In this document: positions 33,861-42,369 of the stretch, one piece after another
Position numbering within the stretch: the first letter of the stretch is position 1
Layout of the letters: each line of letters starts with the position of its first letter
Origin: Phycisphaerales bacterium
Lineage (GTDB): Bacteria; Planctomycetota; Phycisphaerae; UBA1845; Fen-1342
NCBI GenBank assembly: GCA_016710275.1
Contig: JADJXS010000001.1
Coordinates: 1,984,001-2,048,000, forward strand
Length of the DNA: 64,000 nt
Reading direction: 5' to 3'
Notes under the pieces: generated by a model
The model's database searches: none
Seen by the model: only the letters and a program-made list of their open reading frames with translations
What the model was told of the DNA's origin: nothing
Position numbers and translations under genes: made by a program

Positions 33861-35009
33861 TCACGTCGCCGCTCCTCCACACCAAACGCTTCGCATTCGT
33901 TTCGTTCCGTGCGTCCGCGCTACGCACGCAGACGCGTTTCGCTTCAATTCTGGTCGTTCGGTCGCTCCGCCAGGCCGCGAGCTGCGGCCCGATCCGCAGC
34001 ACGGTGAAGTCAGGCGACCGCCGGAGTCGCCGGTGTCGCCGGCGGCCGTTCTTGGTACGGCCGTCCGCTGCGGATGACGGCCAGCATCAGACACAGCAGC
34101 CTCCGCGCGATGGCGGTAATGGCCTTCTTCTTTCCGCGGCGCAGGGCCAGCGCGCAGAATCGGCGAGCCGCTGTGCGTGATGCCCAGGTCGTGGCGCCTG
34201 CCGGCCGACTCGCGCTGTCCGGGCGCAAGGCCGACGTAGCTGGTCAGCTTCTTCTGCGAGCCGAAACGCTCCGGCCCGGCGACCTCCGCCAGGAACGTCT
34301 CGCGCGTCACCGGTCCGACGGCCGGAATCGAATCCAGCAGCGCACGGTGGCCCGCTTCGGCGGCCGGCGCTGTGCGGGCGAAGGCCGCCAGCTGCCGATC
34401 GACGGCCTTCAGCTCGTCGCGATACAACTTCAACTCGCGCAGCAGGCGCTGCACGAGCCAGCGATCGACGGGGTCGAGCTTCAGCCCGCGCAGGTACTTC
34501 AGGCTCTCGCTCGTGAACAGATCCTTGCGGTCCGCGTTGTACTCGGCCGCCACGTGCCGGATGCGGTTCTTGATCGACGTCAGCCGCGCCCGCACGCAGA
34601 CCCGCCGCCGCACCAGCTTGCGGTGCGCCCGCTGCCGCGGCGTCGGTCGGTGCGCCGGCGGAATCATGTCCAGCGCCAGGAACTCCGCCAGCACGCGGGC
34701 GTCCACCTTGTCGCTCTTGCGCGTGCTCTCGGCGATGATCCGCATTTTGCGTGGATGAGCGAGCAGCACACGCCCAGCCAGCGGCTCGACCAGCTTCACG
34801 AACCACTCGTAGCTGGCGGTCGCTTCGAGCACCAGGTCGAATGAGCCGAGCGCCTTCAACCAGGCCGCCAGCTTGATCGACTCGGCATTGGTGAAACGGG
34901 CCGAAGTGAGCACTTGCCGCGCTTGGTTCACAACGCAGACCACGATACGCTGCTTGTGGAGGTCGACGCCGACGAACTTCTTCACGGTCTTCTCCTGTGT
35001 GGAAGCCAA
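33861..35009 (-). pseudogene. IS110-family transposase, internal deletion and frameshift
   Basis: The N-terminal RuvC-like DEDD domain is intact (KKFVGVDLHKQRIVVCVVNQ, LVLEATASYEWFVKLVEP, KSDKVDARVLAEFLALDMIP), and the C-terminal transposase-20 region begins normally (LLDSIPAVGPVTRETFLAEV, GSQKKLTSYVGLAPGQRESA). After ITHSGSPILRA about 35 residues usually present are missing, and the expected end (RRGKKKAITAIARRLLCL) is found only in another frame (34010-34170), so the listed frame ends in an unrelated tail. The Ser-containing SGSP motif is present but the protein is unlikely to be active. No terminal inverted repeats are expected for this family. It lies next to palindromic element copy B. 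Confidence 0.82.
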
Positions 35010-35117
35010 CGATTCGACTCAAACACGAAACGCTGGTTTACCACGAGTTCAGGAACCGTGCAGCCGCCGGCCCGACCTCCGCTTCATAGTTTCACCCAAC
35101 GCGCGGCATGGCATGTG

Positions 35118-35207
35118 GCATCGGGCTTCCGCCCGATGCACCGCACCGCCCGGAAGGGCGGTGCCACGACGCGCTGCATGCTTACGCGGAGTACCGCGAA
35201 AGCATGC
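35118..35207 (+). repeat. Dispersed palindromic element, copy B (three hairpins)
   Basis: Three hairpins stand in line: GCATCGGGC-TTCC-GCCCGATGC (35118-35139), ACCGCCC-GGAA-GGGCGGT (35145-35162) and the 32-bp palindrome with GCATGCTT/AAGCATGC ends (35176-35207). The last two are shared with copy A at 20816-20906, in reverse orientation. The copy is followed directly by CACCC and the 12-bp tandem array. Confidence 0.8.
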
Positions 35208-35226
35208 CACCCAATATTTCACCCCT

Positions 35227-35406
35227 TATGCCACCCCGTATGCCACCCCCTATGCCACCCTTTACTCCACCCTTTACTCCACCCCCTATGCCACCCTTTA
35301 CTACACCCTGTACTCCACCCCCTATGCCACCCTGTACTCCACCCTTTACTCCACCCCTTATGCCACCCTTTATCCCACCCTTTGCTCCACCCTTCATGCC
35401 ACACGC
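35227..35406. repeat. 12-bp tandem repeat, 15 copies
   Basis: Fifteen 12-base units of the form TATGCCACCCYN or TACTCCACCCYN run from 35227, after a degenerate lead-in from 35206. Any frame reads as a low-complexity peptide (for example PPMPPF repeats), but there is no ribosome binding site or flanking protein, so I treat it as a minisatellite growing out of the edge of palindromic element copy B. Confidence 0.85.
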
Positions 35407-35484
35407 AGCAAGAACATGACACCCGCGGATGGGCCGATCGATTGATTCGCGGGTCAACTGATGTGGTGATCGCTCGCGCGCGCC

Positions 35485-35802
35485 TTACGCCGAGACGTCC
35501 AGATTTCCGCCCAGCGGTCCGCCGTCCGGGTTCTTGGGCGGCTCGTCAGGCGGCGATTCCTCGTGCCGCTCGCCACGCTCCGAAGAACGCCCCTGGCCGC
35601 CGCTGCCTTCGGCGTCTGCGTAGACCGAGCCATCAGCCCCGTCATGCGAAACCGCCCCCTCGAGCTTTCGCGCAAAGGCTGCGGGGTCCACCCGCTCCGC
35701 TTCACTGACCTCGCCGCGCTGGCGCTCCTCGGCGGCCCGCTTCTGCGCGGCCGGCGAGCCGAGAACCGACGTCAGCCAGTTCGGAGGCGGAATTGCGGAC
35801 AT
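35485..35802 (-). CDS. Hypothetical acidic protein (105 aa)
   Basis: A 105-residue hydrophilic protein (SAIPPPNWLTSVLGSPAAQK, RAAEERQRGEVSEAERVDPA, then DGSVYADAEGSGGQGR and a Pro/Asp/Gly-rich end). It has no membrane segment and looks largely disordered after an N-terminal helix. I have an impression of similar short acidic proteins in other planctomycetes but cannot verify it. It lies 77 bases upstream of mocA, whose ATG is at 36518, only in the sense of position: it is actually downstream of mocA's stop on the same strand, so it could be the last gene of the selD-xdhC-mocA transcript. Confidence 0.5.
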   Translation of the reverse strand: MSAIPPPNWLTSVLGSPAAQKRAAEERQRGEVSEAERVDPAAFARKLEGAVSHDGADGSVYADAEGSGGQGRSSERGERHEESPPDEPPKNPDGGPLGGNLDVSA

Positions 35803-35879
35803 TGCGCTTCTATCGGCACGTCGGTGCGCCCCGATCCAATCCGGCTTCGGCGAGGATTCCTGCCGTGCAGGCTACGGCG

Positions 35880-36518
35880 TCATTCGTCGGTCGGAAACTG
35901 CTCGGCACGGCGGAGATCCTCCGGCGTGTCCACGTCGAGCCGCGCGCTGTCCAGCGGGATGCTGGCGGCGTGAGCGGCGTTCGCCTCGATCACCGACCTG
36001 GCCCCGCGATCGCCGGATAGCGCGCACAGGGCCGGCCGATGGCGCGCATCAAACAGCACCGGCGGTCCGATCAGCCCATATTGGGTACTCACGATCGTGA
36101 TCGCAGGCGGCCGAAGCGCAGCAGCCATTGAGCGCAGGTGCTCGGCGGAGACGCCCGGTTGGTCGGCCATCATCAGGAGAATGCCGCTCCCCGCGCCGGC
36201 CGCCTGCACACCGGCCCGGATCGACGTGCTGACGCCGTCGGCCCAGCCACGATTCTCGACCGCGCGCACCGAGAATGCCGCGTCCGGCATCCGCGCTGCG
36301 ACGTCCGCGATTTCAGCCCGCACCGCTTCCCCCGCTGCGCCGGTGACGACGATCACCGGTCCAAGTTTGCTCTTGATCGCCGTCAGCACCGCGCGGCGGA
36401 CCAGCGTGATTCCGCCGACGCGCGCGAGTTGCTTCGCGGATCCCATGCGCGACGAACCGCCTGCTGCCAGCACGATCAGTGTGATCAAGACATCGGGTTG
36501 CGGGCCGTCGCCGTTCAT
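35880..36518 (-). CDS. mocA: MobA-like nucleotidyltransferase (molybdenum cofactor cytidylyltransferase type)
   Basis: A 212-residue single-domain nucleotidyltransferase: LIVLAAGGSSRMGSAKQLAR is the NTP-binding start of the MobA/MocA family, VIVVTGAAGEAVRAEIADVA the second strand, and GILLMMADQPGVSAEHLRSM the metal-binding 'ADQP' motif typical of the MocA (CTP-using) branch. The C-terminus has GARSVIEAN and LDVDTPEDLRRAE. MocA makes molybdopterin cytosine dinucleotide for xanthine-dehydrogenase-type enzymes. Its ATG overlaps the xdhC stop (ATGA), which strongly supports a joint role in molybdenum hydroxylase maturation. Confidence 0.85.
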   Translation of the reverse strand: MNGDGPQPDVLITLIVLAAGGSSRMGSAKQLARVGGITLVRRAVLTAIKSKLGPVIVVTGAAGEAVRAEIADVAARMPDAAFSVRAVENRGWADGVSTSIRAGVQAAGAGSGILLMMADQPGVSAEHLRSMAAALRPPAITIVSTQYGLIGPPVLFDARHRPALCALSGDRGARSVIEANAAHAASIPLDSARLDVDTPEDLRRAEQFPTDE

Positions 36519-37684
36519 GAGCGGCAGGTGGGGCGGGCCGGGCCAGAGGCGATCCCGTCCGTCGGGGAGCCTTCGTCCGCAGCGGGGGTGTGGATCGGGC
36601 GTCCGAGATCGCGCAGCGGGCCGGCACTGCGGCGGTTCCGAATGGCGAGAATTTCCGCAATCACGGAAGCGGCGATTTCGGAGGGCGTCTCCGCGCCGAG
36701 GTCGAGGCCGACCGGGCCGAACAGCCGCGAACGCAGAGAATCGGTCAGCGCCACGCCGTGCTTCTCCATTTCGGCGCAAAGCGCGGCGGCGCGCGACGCC
36801 GGGCCGAGCAGGCCGATGTAGTCGGCGCCGGTTGTCGCCCAATGGCGCAGCCAGGCGACATCTGCGCTGAAATTGTGCGTCATGAGCACAATGGCCGTGC
36901 AATCGTCCGTTTCGATCTGCGCCCCCACGACTTCGGCAGCGCCGCCGAGCACCTCGCTTGCGCCCGCTGCCCGCGCGGCGTCCATTCCCGCGGCGCCGTC
37001 TGCACACACCACGACCCGCCAACCGACGTGCAGTCCGGCAGCGATCATGGCCGCGACGTCGTACCCCGAACCGCAGATCACCAGCGTCGGCGGAGGGGCG
37101 ATGCGCTCGAGAAAGAGGGTGAGGCCGGAGTCGAGCTGGAATCGGCTGGTCGGTGCGCTGGGCACGAGGCCGGTTAGCCGATTTCGCGATGCGAAGAGGG
37201 CGCTGCCGGGCAGCTCGCCGGCGAGGAGTGCTCCATCGGGCGAGAGCAGCGCCCGCGCTCCGACGCGCAGCGCCGGATCGGCGGACTCGATGATCGTGGC
37301 GGCGATGGTGGTGTGGCGCTGCGCGAGTCGCTGACCGGTGACGTCGAGGAGCAGGGCGGCGTCCTCCCCGCGCTCCAGCAGCACCCACACGACGCCCTGG
37401 CAACCGAGGCCGAACGCGAAGGCCACGTCGTCGTCGGCGGAGGTGTCGAAGCGCACGACTGCGGCTCTCTCGCGCTCCGTGCGCCACCAGGCCTTCCGCC
37501 CGACTTCGCGCTCCAGGCAGCCGCCGCTGATCGCGCCGACGCGCTCGCCGTCGCGCGTCAGCAGCATTCGAGCGCCGGGGCGGCGGTAGGTGGAGCCGCC
37601 GACGCGCACGACGGTGGCAAGCAGCGATTCCGCCCCGCGCGCCTGCGCCGCCCGCCATCCGCGAATAATCTGTTCCAACTCGCT
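36515..37684 (-). CDS. xdhC: XdhC/CoxI-family molybdoenzyme maturation protein
   Basis: About 389 residues with the XdhC/CoxI N-terminal domain (LLATVVRVGGSTYRRPGARM, RVGAISGGCLEREV, FGLGCQGVVWVLLERG, the last holding the conserved GC-G) and the C-terminal Rossmann domain (TLVICGSGYDVAAMIAAGLH, WRVVVCADG, TAIVLMTHNFSADVAWL, DYIGLLGPASRAA). XdhC proteins bind the molybdenum cofactor, protect it and promote its sulfuration before delivery to xanthine-dehydrogenase-like enzymes. I start at the ATG at 37684. The gene is flanked by mocA (overlapping) and selD (57 bases upstream). Confidence 0.88.
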   Translation of the reverse strand, partial: SELEQIIRGWRAAQARGAESLLATVVRVGGSTYRRPGARMLLTRDGERVGAISGGCLEREVGRKAWWRTERERAAVVRFDTSADDDVAFAFGLGCQGVVWVLLERGEDAALLLDVTGQRLAQRHTTIAATIIESADPALRVGARALLSPDGALLAGELPGSALFASRNRLTGLVPSAPTSRFQLDSGLTLFLERIAPPPTLVICGSGYDVAAMIAAGLHVGWRVVVCADGAAGMDAARAAGASEVLGGAAEVVGAQIETDDCTAIVLMTHNFSADVAWLRHWATTGADYIGLLGPASRAAALCAEMEKHGVALTDSLRSRLFGPVGLDLGAETPSEIAASVIAEILAIRNRRSAGPLRDLGRPIHTPAADEGSPTDGIASGPARPTCRS

Positions 37685-37741
37685 CATGCGCACCAGCATC
37701 CTTCACGCAAACCTGTTCCCACAGCGGCGCCCGGCCGCAGC

Positions 37742-38791
37742 CTACACCACACGCACGCGCGCCGGTCCGGCGCTCACCTCGCCGACGACCGCGGCGCAGG
37801 GCGTCGCCGCTGTACGCAGCGCGGCAAGCAGGGCGGGTGCGTCGTCCGCAGCGACGGCCATCAGCAACCCGCCGGAAGTCTGTGCGTCCATCAGCACGCC
37901 GGCCAGCGCATCCTCGACGCCGGCATCCACAACGAGCCGATCGCCGATGAACTCGCGCGCCGCCGACGATGCGCGGGTCAGCACGCCGGCCCGGGCCATT
38001 TCCAGCGTGTGCGGCAGCAGGGGGGTGGCGCCGCTCTGCAGCGTGATCGTCACGCCGGCCCCGTCGGCCATTTCGAACGCGTGCCCGACCAGCCCGAAGC
38101 CGGTGATGTCGGTGCAGGCGTGCACGCGCCCCAGCGCGACACCGGCGTCGCGCGCGGCGCGATTGAGCGTGGTCATCACGCGCACCGCCTCGACAAGCCC
38201 CTCTTCGGGCAGCTTTCCATTCTTGACGGCGCTGCACAGCAACCCGCTTCCGAGCGGCTTGGTCAGGATCAGCAGATCGCCGGGGCGCGCCGTGGCGTTG
38301 GTCCAGATGCGTTGCGGATGCACGCGGCCGGTGACAGACAGCCCGTACTTCACCTCGGCGTCGCGCACACTGTGCCCGCCGACGATCACCGCCCCCGCTT
38401 CGCGAACCACGCTCGCCCCGCCGCGCAGAATTTCGGAGAGCACTTCGGCGGGCAGTTGTTTGTCCGGGAAGCCGACGATGTTCAGGCACGTCAGCGGCTC
38501 TGCGCCCATCGCGTAGACGTCTGACAGCGCGTTGGCGGCCGCGATGCGCCCGAAGTCGAATGGGTCGTCCACCAGCGGCGGAAAGAAGTCCACCGTCTGC
38601 ACCAGCGCCAGCTCATCCGAGAGACGAAACACCCCCGCGTCGTCGGCCGTTTCCGTGCCCACGAGCAGATCGGGATGCGTCTGGGGTTCGAGCCGGCGCA
38701 GCACCTGCGCCGTTACTGCCTGCGGCAGCTTGCCGGCTCAACCGGCGCACGAGGCGTACGCGGTCAGTCGAATTTTCCGCGCTTCGCTCAT
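37742..38791 (-). CDS. selD: Selenide, water dikinase, itself a selenoprotein (UGA = Sec18)
   Basis: Reading through an in-frame TGA at 38738-38740 gives a 349-residue SelD: MSEARKIRLTAYASCAG-U18-AGKLPQAVTAQVLRRL, where U18 and K21 occupy the catalytic Cys/Sec and Lys positions of SelD. Downstream motifs are complete: LLVGTETADDAGVF, ALVQTVDFFPPLVDDPFDFG, AANALSDVYAMGAEPLTCLN, GGHSVRDAEVKYGLSVTGRV, DITGFGLVGHAFEM and DAQTSGGLL. GGAGGTGGCG precedes the ATG at 38791. Ordinary gene calling would start at 38704 and lose the catalytic N-terminus. SelD makes selenophosphate from selenide and ATP. The gene implies a working Sec insertion system elsewhere in the genome. Confidence 0.92.
38690..38740 (-). 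promoter_or_regulatory. UGA codon with candidate bacterial SECIS hairpin
   Basis: Immediately at and after the UGA, arms GAGCCGGC and GCCGGCTC (38739-38732 and 38697-38690) form an 8-bp outer stem, with an inner hairpin CTGCC-GCA-GGCAG (38728-38716). A stem-loop directly 3' of the UGA inside the coding region is what SelB needs in bacteria. The GC-rich background makes some pairing likely by chance, so a folding comparison is needed. Confidence 0.55.
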
Positions 38792-38934
38792 CGCCACCTC
38801 CATTCTGAAACGCATGCTCCACAGACCCGGCGCGTTGCGGCAGTCGCTCCCTGCAACGAGAATCCGCCGAAGGCGCGGCTGCGCCAGTTCGGTCCACGAG
38901 ATCAACCGCAACACGTCACAGGACATCCGCGCCG

Positions 38935-39807
38935 ATGGCCGGCCAGACGCTTTCCCAGGTTCGCGCGATGCTCGATGAAGCGGGTCTCGCGCCGCGGCAC
39001 CGCTACGGCCAGAACTTTCTGATCGACCTAAATCTTATGCGAAAGCTCCCCGCGCTGGCCGGGGTGCAGGCGGGGGATGTCGTGCTGGAGGTGGGGCCGG
39101 GGACGGGGTCGCTCACCGAACTGCTGCTCGAGGCCGGGGCGCGGGTCGTTGCCGTGGAGATTGACTTCGGCCTGGCGAACCTGCTGCAACAGCGGCTCGG
39201 CGCCCATCCCGGTTTCACGCTGGTCACGGGCGATGCACTCGACGGCAAGCACGCACTCAACCCCGCGCTGCTGGACGCGCTTCGCGCCCGCCTGCGCGAG
39301 TCGCCCGGCTCCGTGCGGCTGGTCGCCAACCTGCCCTACCAGATCGCGACGCCGCTGCTCATCGAGCTGCTGCTGTGCGAGTGCCTGCGATTCGATGGGC
39401 TGGTGTGCACGATTCAGCGGGAGGTGGGGGAGCGCTTCTGCGCTGCGCCGCGCACCGGCGATTACGGTCCGGTGTCCGTTGTGGCGCAGAGCCTGGCGCG
39501 GGCGCGCATCGAGGCGATCCTGCCCGCGGCGGCGTTCTGGCCGCGGCCGAAGGTCGAATCCGCATTCGTCACATTTGCGCCGCTGTCGCCGGATGCGCGG
39601 GACGTGCGTGATTCGCGCGATTTTGCCGCGTTTGTGCGCCTGCACTTTCAGCAGCGGCGAAAGACGCTGCGCGGCGCGGCACGCGGCGGGCCGGACGCGA
39701 CGACGATTGCGAGCGCATGCGACGCAATGGGGATCAGTACGACGGCGCGGCCGGAGGAGTTGACCCCCGCGCAGTGGCGGGCGCTTTATCGAGCGTGTCG
39801 TCCGTGA
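38935..39807 (+). CDS. rsmA: 16S rRNA dimethyladenosine transferase
   Basis: A 290-residue KsgA/RsmA protein: HRYGQNFLIDLNLMRKL at the N-terminus, the SAM motif VVLEVGPGTGSLTELLL, VVAVEID, LVTGDALD, and the catalytic NLPYQIATPLL motif, followed by the family's VQREVGxRF-type stretch (TIQREVGERFCAAP), DYGPVSVVAQ and FWPRPKVESAFV. It dimethylates two adenosines near the 3' end of 16S rRNA during ribosome assembly. It is divergent from selD (143 bases between starts). Its 3' end overlaps the hydrolase gene on the opposite strand by 74 bases. Confidence 0.95.
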   Translation: MAGQTLSQVRAMLDEAGLAPRHRYGQNFLIDLNLMRKLPALAGVQAGDVVLEVGPGTGSLTELLLEAGARVVAVEIDFGLANLLQQRLGAHPGFTLVTGDALDGKHALNPALLDALRARLRESPGSVRLVANLPYQIATPLLIELLLCECLRFDGLVCTIQREVGERFCAAPRTGDYGPVSVVAQSLARARIEAILPAAAFWPRPKVESAFVTFAPLSPDARDVRDSRDFAAFVRLHFQQRRKTLRGAARGGPDATTIASACDAMGISTTARPEELTPAQWRALYRACRP

Positions 39808-40522
39808 TCTGGAAGTGCCGCGCGATGAAGGACTTCACGAAGGCGGCGCTGGTCGAATCCACATGCCCGCCGCGATAGCCGTAGCGCTCATATTCGCGCC
39901 GCCAGGGGATGTTCACCAGTTGCGGGTGGCGCATCGCGAAGCCCACCGCTCCCGCGCCATGGTCCATCAGCACGCCGTCGATGGTGCCGAAAATCTTCAT
40001 CGGCCCCGCCAGAATGGAGTCGTGCGGCGAGTAGTAGTTGTAGATTCGCCCCTTCACTCGCGAAATGGCCCGGGTGAGGTCGTAGCGGTGCCAGAGGCTG
40101 CTGCCCAGCAGCACCACGTTGTCCACGCGGTAGCCCGGGCGAAGCTCCTCCAGCGCCCAGACCGCGATTCCCGTTCCCGCCGAAAGCCCGACCAGGTTGA
40201 CCGGCCGACCCGGGTAGGCATCGGCGTAGGACTCGATCTGCCGCGCCAATCGCTTGCCGGCCAGCCGTGCATTGAAGCGCAACGTCTGGTCCAGAGCGGG
40301 GTTGAAGCCCAGGGTCCAGAAGATGGAGGACACGTCGCCCTTCCAGCCGGCGGATTCCAGGCCGGCCTTCACGCCGCGATCACCGCCGTCGAGGTTCCCG
40401 GCGCCGGGGCAATAGACGGTCAGGCCGTGCTCGGCGCGGTGGGTCAGCGCCGAAGCGCAACCGCCGCTCAGGCAGGCGGCCGCGATGCACAGGCTCAGCG
40501 TCAGCGTCGTGAACTTGCTCAT
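39734..40522 (-). CDS. Alpha/beta-hydrolase-like lipoprotein
   Basis: A 262-residue protein with a lipoprotein signal (LTLSLCIAAACLSGGCASAL, lipobox LSGGC) and an alpha/beta-hydrolase-like domain: TVYCPGAGNLDGGDRGV, PVNLVGLSAGTGIAVWALEE with the nucleophile elbow G-L-S-A-G, VVLLGSSLWHRYDLTRAI, and NYYSPHDSILAG, a typical acidic/late motif, with a possible catalytic His near YRGGHVDS. The substrate is unknown; the elbow Ser suggests an esterase or lipase type. I start at the ATG at 40522 with GAGCCGGG ahead of it. The last 74 bases overlap the 3' end of the rRNA methyltransferase gene tail to tail. Confidence 0.75.
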   Translation of the reverse strand: MSKFTTLTLSLCIAAACLSGGCASALTHRAEHGLTVYCPGAGNLDGGDRGVKAGLESAGWKGDVSSIFWTLGFNPALDQTLRFNARLAGKRLARQIESYADAYPGRPVNLVGLSAGTGIAVWALEELRPGYRVDNVVLLGSSLWHRYDLTRAISRVKGRIYNYYSPHDSILAGPMKIFGTIDGVLMDHGAGAVGFAMRHPQLVNIPWRREYERYGYRGGHVDSTSAAFVKSFIARHFQITDDTLDKAPATARGSTPPAAPSY

Positions 40523-40763
40523 GTTTCCCGGCTCCTGTCTCCCAGACGGATGCAGACACGCCGCAGTGGTTACAGGTGAGTGTCGGAGCGCCGCCGATTC
40601 GTTGCACGAATTTCGGGCGATGCGTCTGAAAATGTGGGCGACGACTCCCCCGGCCGATTCACGCGCTCCCCCCTTTCGGCAGCGCGCGAACCCCCCGATG
40701 CGGCCCGCCCGACGCCGCGATGTCGCGAGCGCTGCGGGCGGATTCCCCCAATGCAGGTCGATG

Positions 40764-41168
40764 CTACTCGCGCGGCTCAGCCGCGTTTGCACGGAATCCC
40801 GGGATCCGCACGTTTTCTGCGGGCTTGTCCACCGGGTGTACCGCGAAGACTTCGACGCGCGCCACGTCTTCGAACGGGACGACGATCACATACGCGCCGA
40901 CCTGGTAATTCTCATCCACCGGCAGACACTCGAACGCCAGCGCGCTGCTGGTGCCGATGTCGGCCATTTCCTTCATTTCGTAGGTCAGCCCGTCCTTCAT
41001 GTACAGGATGACGCGCGTCTCCAGCTCGTCGTGGTAACGCTGATATTCTTTGGCCTGCTTGCCGTTGGCGGCCGGATCCACCGGGAACTTCTTCCGCGCG
41101 CAGCGGCGCTTGGCCTCGTCGATCTGCATTCGCAGGCCCGCACCGTGGAACCAATCGTAGTTGAACAT
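40764..41168 (-). CDS. Hypothetical protein (134 aa)
   Basis: From the ATG at 41168 (GGAGCGGG upstream) the product is 134 residues: MFNYDWFHGAGLRMQIDEAK, a basic and helical middle (RRCARKKFPVDPAANGKQAK, EYQRYHDELETRVILYMKDG), and a C-terminal beta part (ENYQVGAYVIVVPFEDVARV). It has no signal peptide and no domain I recognise. It is divergent from queG, with 82 bases between the starts. Confidence 0.6.
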   Translation of the reverse strand: MFNYDWFHGAGLRMQIDEAKRRCARKKFPVDPAANGKQAKEYQRYHDELETRVILYMKDGLTYEMKEMADIGTSSALAFECLPVDENYQVGAYVIVVPFEDVARVEVFAVHPVDKPAENVRIPGFRANAAEPRE

Positions 41169-41250
41169 GTATCCCGCTCCGCCCCGGGCCGGCCGCGCCG
41201 CACCGCGCGCCGCTTGGCCCGTCGCATCCGGCCCTGATACCATCGACCGC

Positions 41251-42369
41251 ATGACGCCGGCCATGCACTCGCAAATCGTGAAACGCCTGGCGCGCTCGAT
41301 CGGCTTCGACCGCGTCGGCATCACGCATGCCGATCCGGTCGGGCGCGCCGCGTATTATAGGGACTGGCTCGCGGCAGGGCGGCATGGCTCGATGGGCTAT
41401 CTCGCCCGCAATCCCGAACAGCGTCTCGACCCCGCGCAGCTTCTGCCGGGCGCTCGGTCGGTCATCTGCGTGGCGCTCAACTACCTGGCTTCGGCGAATT
41501 CCGCTGCGGCGACTGCGGCGGATGTGTCTGGCGGGGGCGCTGCGGCCGCGGCTCAACCGAACGACGGGGAAGCCGCCGTCCAGAGGGCGGCGGCGTTCGG
41601 GCGCGTCGCCCGCTACGCGCGTGCGGACGATTATCACGAAGTGCTGCACGAGATGCTGGCGGCGCTGATCGATGCGATGCGCGGCGAGATCGGCGTTCCT
41701 TTTGATGCCCGGCCCTGCGTGGACACCGCGCCGATCGTCGAACGCGAGCTGGCCGCGCGCGCCGGGATCGGCTGGATCGGCAAAAACACGCTGGTGCTGA
41801 TTCCGCGGCTTGGGTCATACGTGTTTCTCGGCGAGCTGGTCACGACGCTGGCGCTGGAGCCGGATGCGCCGCTGCCGGACCATTGCGGCAGTTGCACGCG
41901 CTGCCTGGACGCCTGCCCCACGAATGCGTTTCCAGGGCCGTATCGCATGGATGCGACCCGTTGCATCTCCTACCTGACGATCGAGCATCGCGGAGAGATC
42001 GCGCCGCAGATGGAGCCGGGGATCGGTGATTGGGTCTATGGCTGCGACGTGTGTCAGGAGGTCTGCCCGCATAACACCCGCGCGCCTGCGACCGTGCATC
42101 CGCGATTGCTGACGCAGCGCCTGCCGGAGCGCGTCCCGTTGGAAGAGCTTGAAAGCCTGGGCAGCGCGGCATACCGGAGGTTGACGGCGGGCACCGCGGC
42201 CCGCCGGGCCGGTCGACGGATGTGGCAGCGAAACGCGCGGATCGTTCGGCGGAATCTCGCGGCGGCTGACGGCGGCGGGTTCCTGTCGGGAAATGCGGGT
42301 GCTAGCGGGCCGCGTGATTCGTTGCACAGGCAGGCGGGCGCGCCGCCGCAAACGCCGCCGCCACGCTGA
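41251..42369 (+). CDS. queG: Epoxyqueuosine reductase
   Basis: From the ATG at 41251 the product is 372 residues: an N-terminal cobalamin-binding reductase part (RLARSIGFDRVGITHADPVG, YLARNPEQRLDPAQLLPGAR, SVICVALNYL, DTAPIVERELAARAGIGWIG with KNTLVLIPRLGSYVFLGEL) and two [4Fe-4S] clusters (HCGSCTRCLDACPTNAF and CDVCQEVCPHN). QueG reduces epoxyqueuosine to queuosine in the tRNA wobble position. There is an Ala/Gly-rich insert (about residues 83-112) not usual in the family. The C-terminal HEAT-like extension of long forms is reduced. Its 3' end overlaps rsmE tail to tail by 68 bases. Confidence 0.93.
   Translation: MTPAMHSQIVKRLARSIGFDRVGITHADPVGRAAYYRDWLAAGRHGSMGYLARNPEQRLDPAQLLPGARSVICVALNYLASANSAAATAADVSGGGAAAAAQPNDGEAAVQRAAAFGRVARYARADDYHEVLHEMLAALIDAMRGEIGVPFDARPCVDTAPIVERELAARAGIGWIGKNTLVLIPRLGSYVFLGELVTTLALEPDAPLPDHCGSCTRCLDACPTNAFPGPYRMDATRCISYLTIEHRGEIAPQMEPGIGDWVYGCDVCQEVCPHNTRAPATVHPRLLTQRLPERVPLEELESLGSAAYRRLTAGTAARRAGRRMWQRNARIVRRNLAAADGGGFLSGNAGASGPRDSLHRQAGAPPQTPPPR

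Noticed and set aside
35108..35419. Proline-rich protein encoded by the 12-bp array
   Set aside because: The low-complexity peptide arises in every frame from the 12-base period, and the frame starts inside the palindromic repeat without a ribosome binding site.
35880..38489. 869-codon minus-strand frame
   Set aside because: Only its last 212 codons (mocA) are real; the rest is a shadow of xdhC and selD with Arg-rich nonsense.
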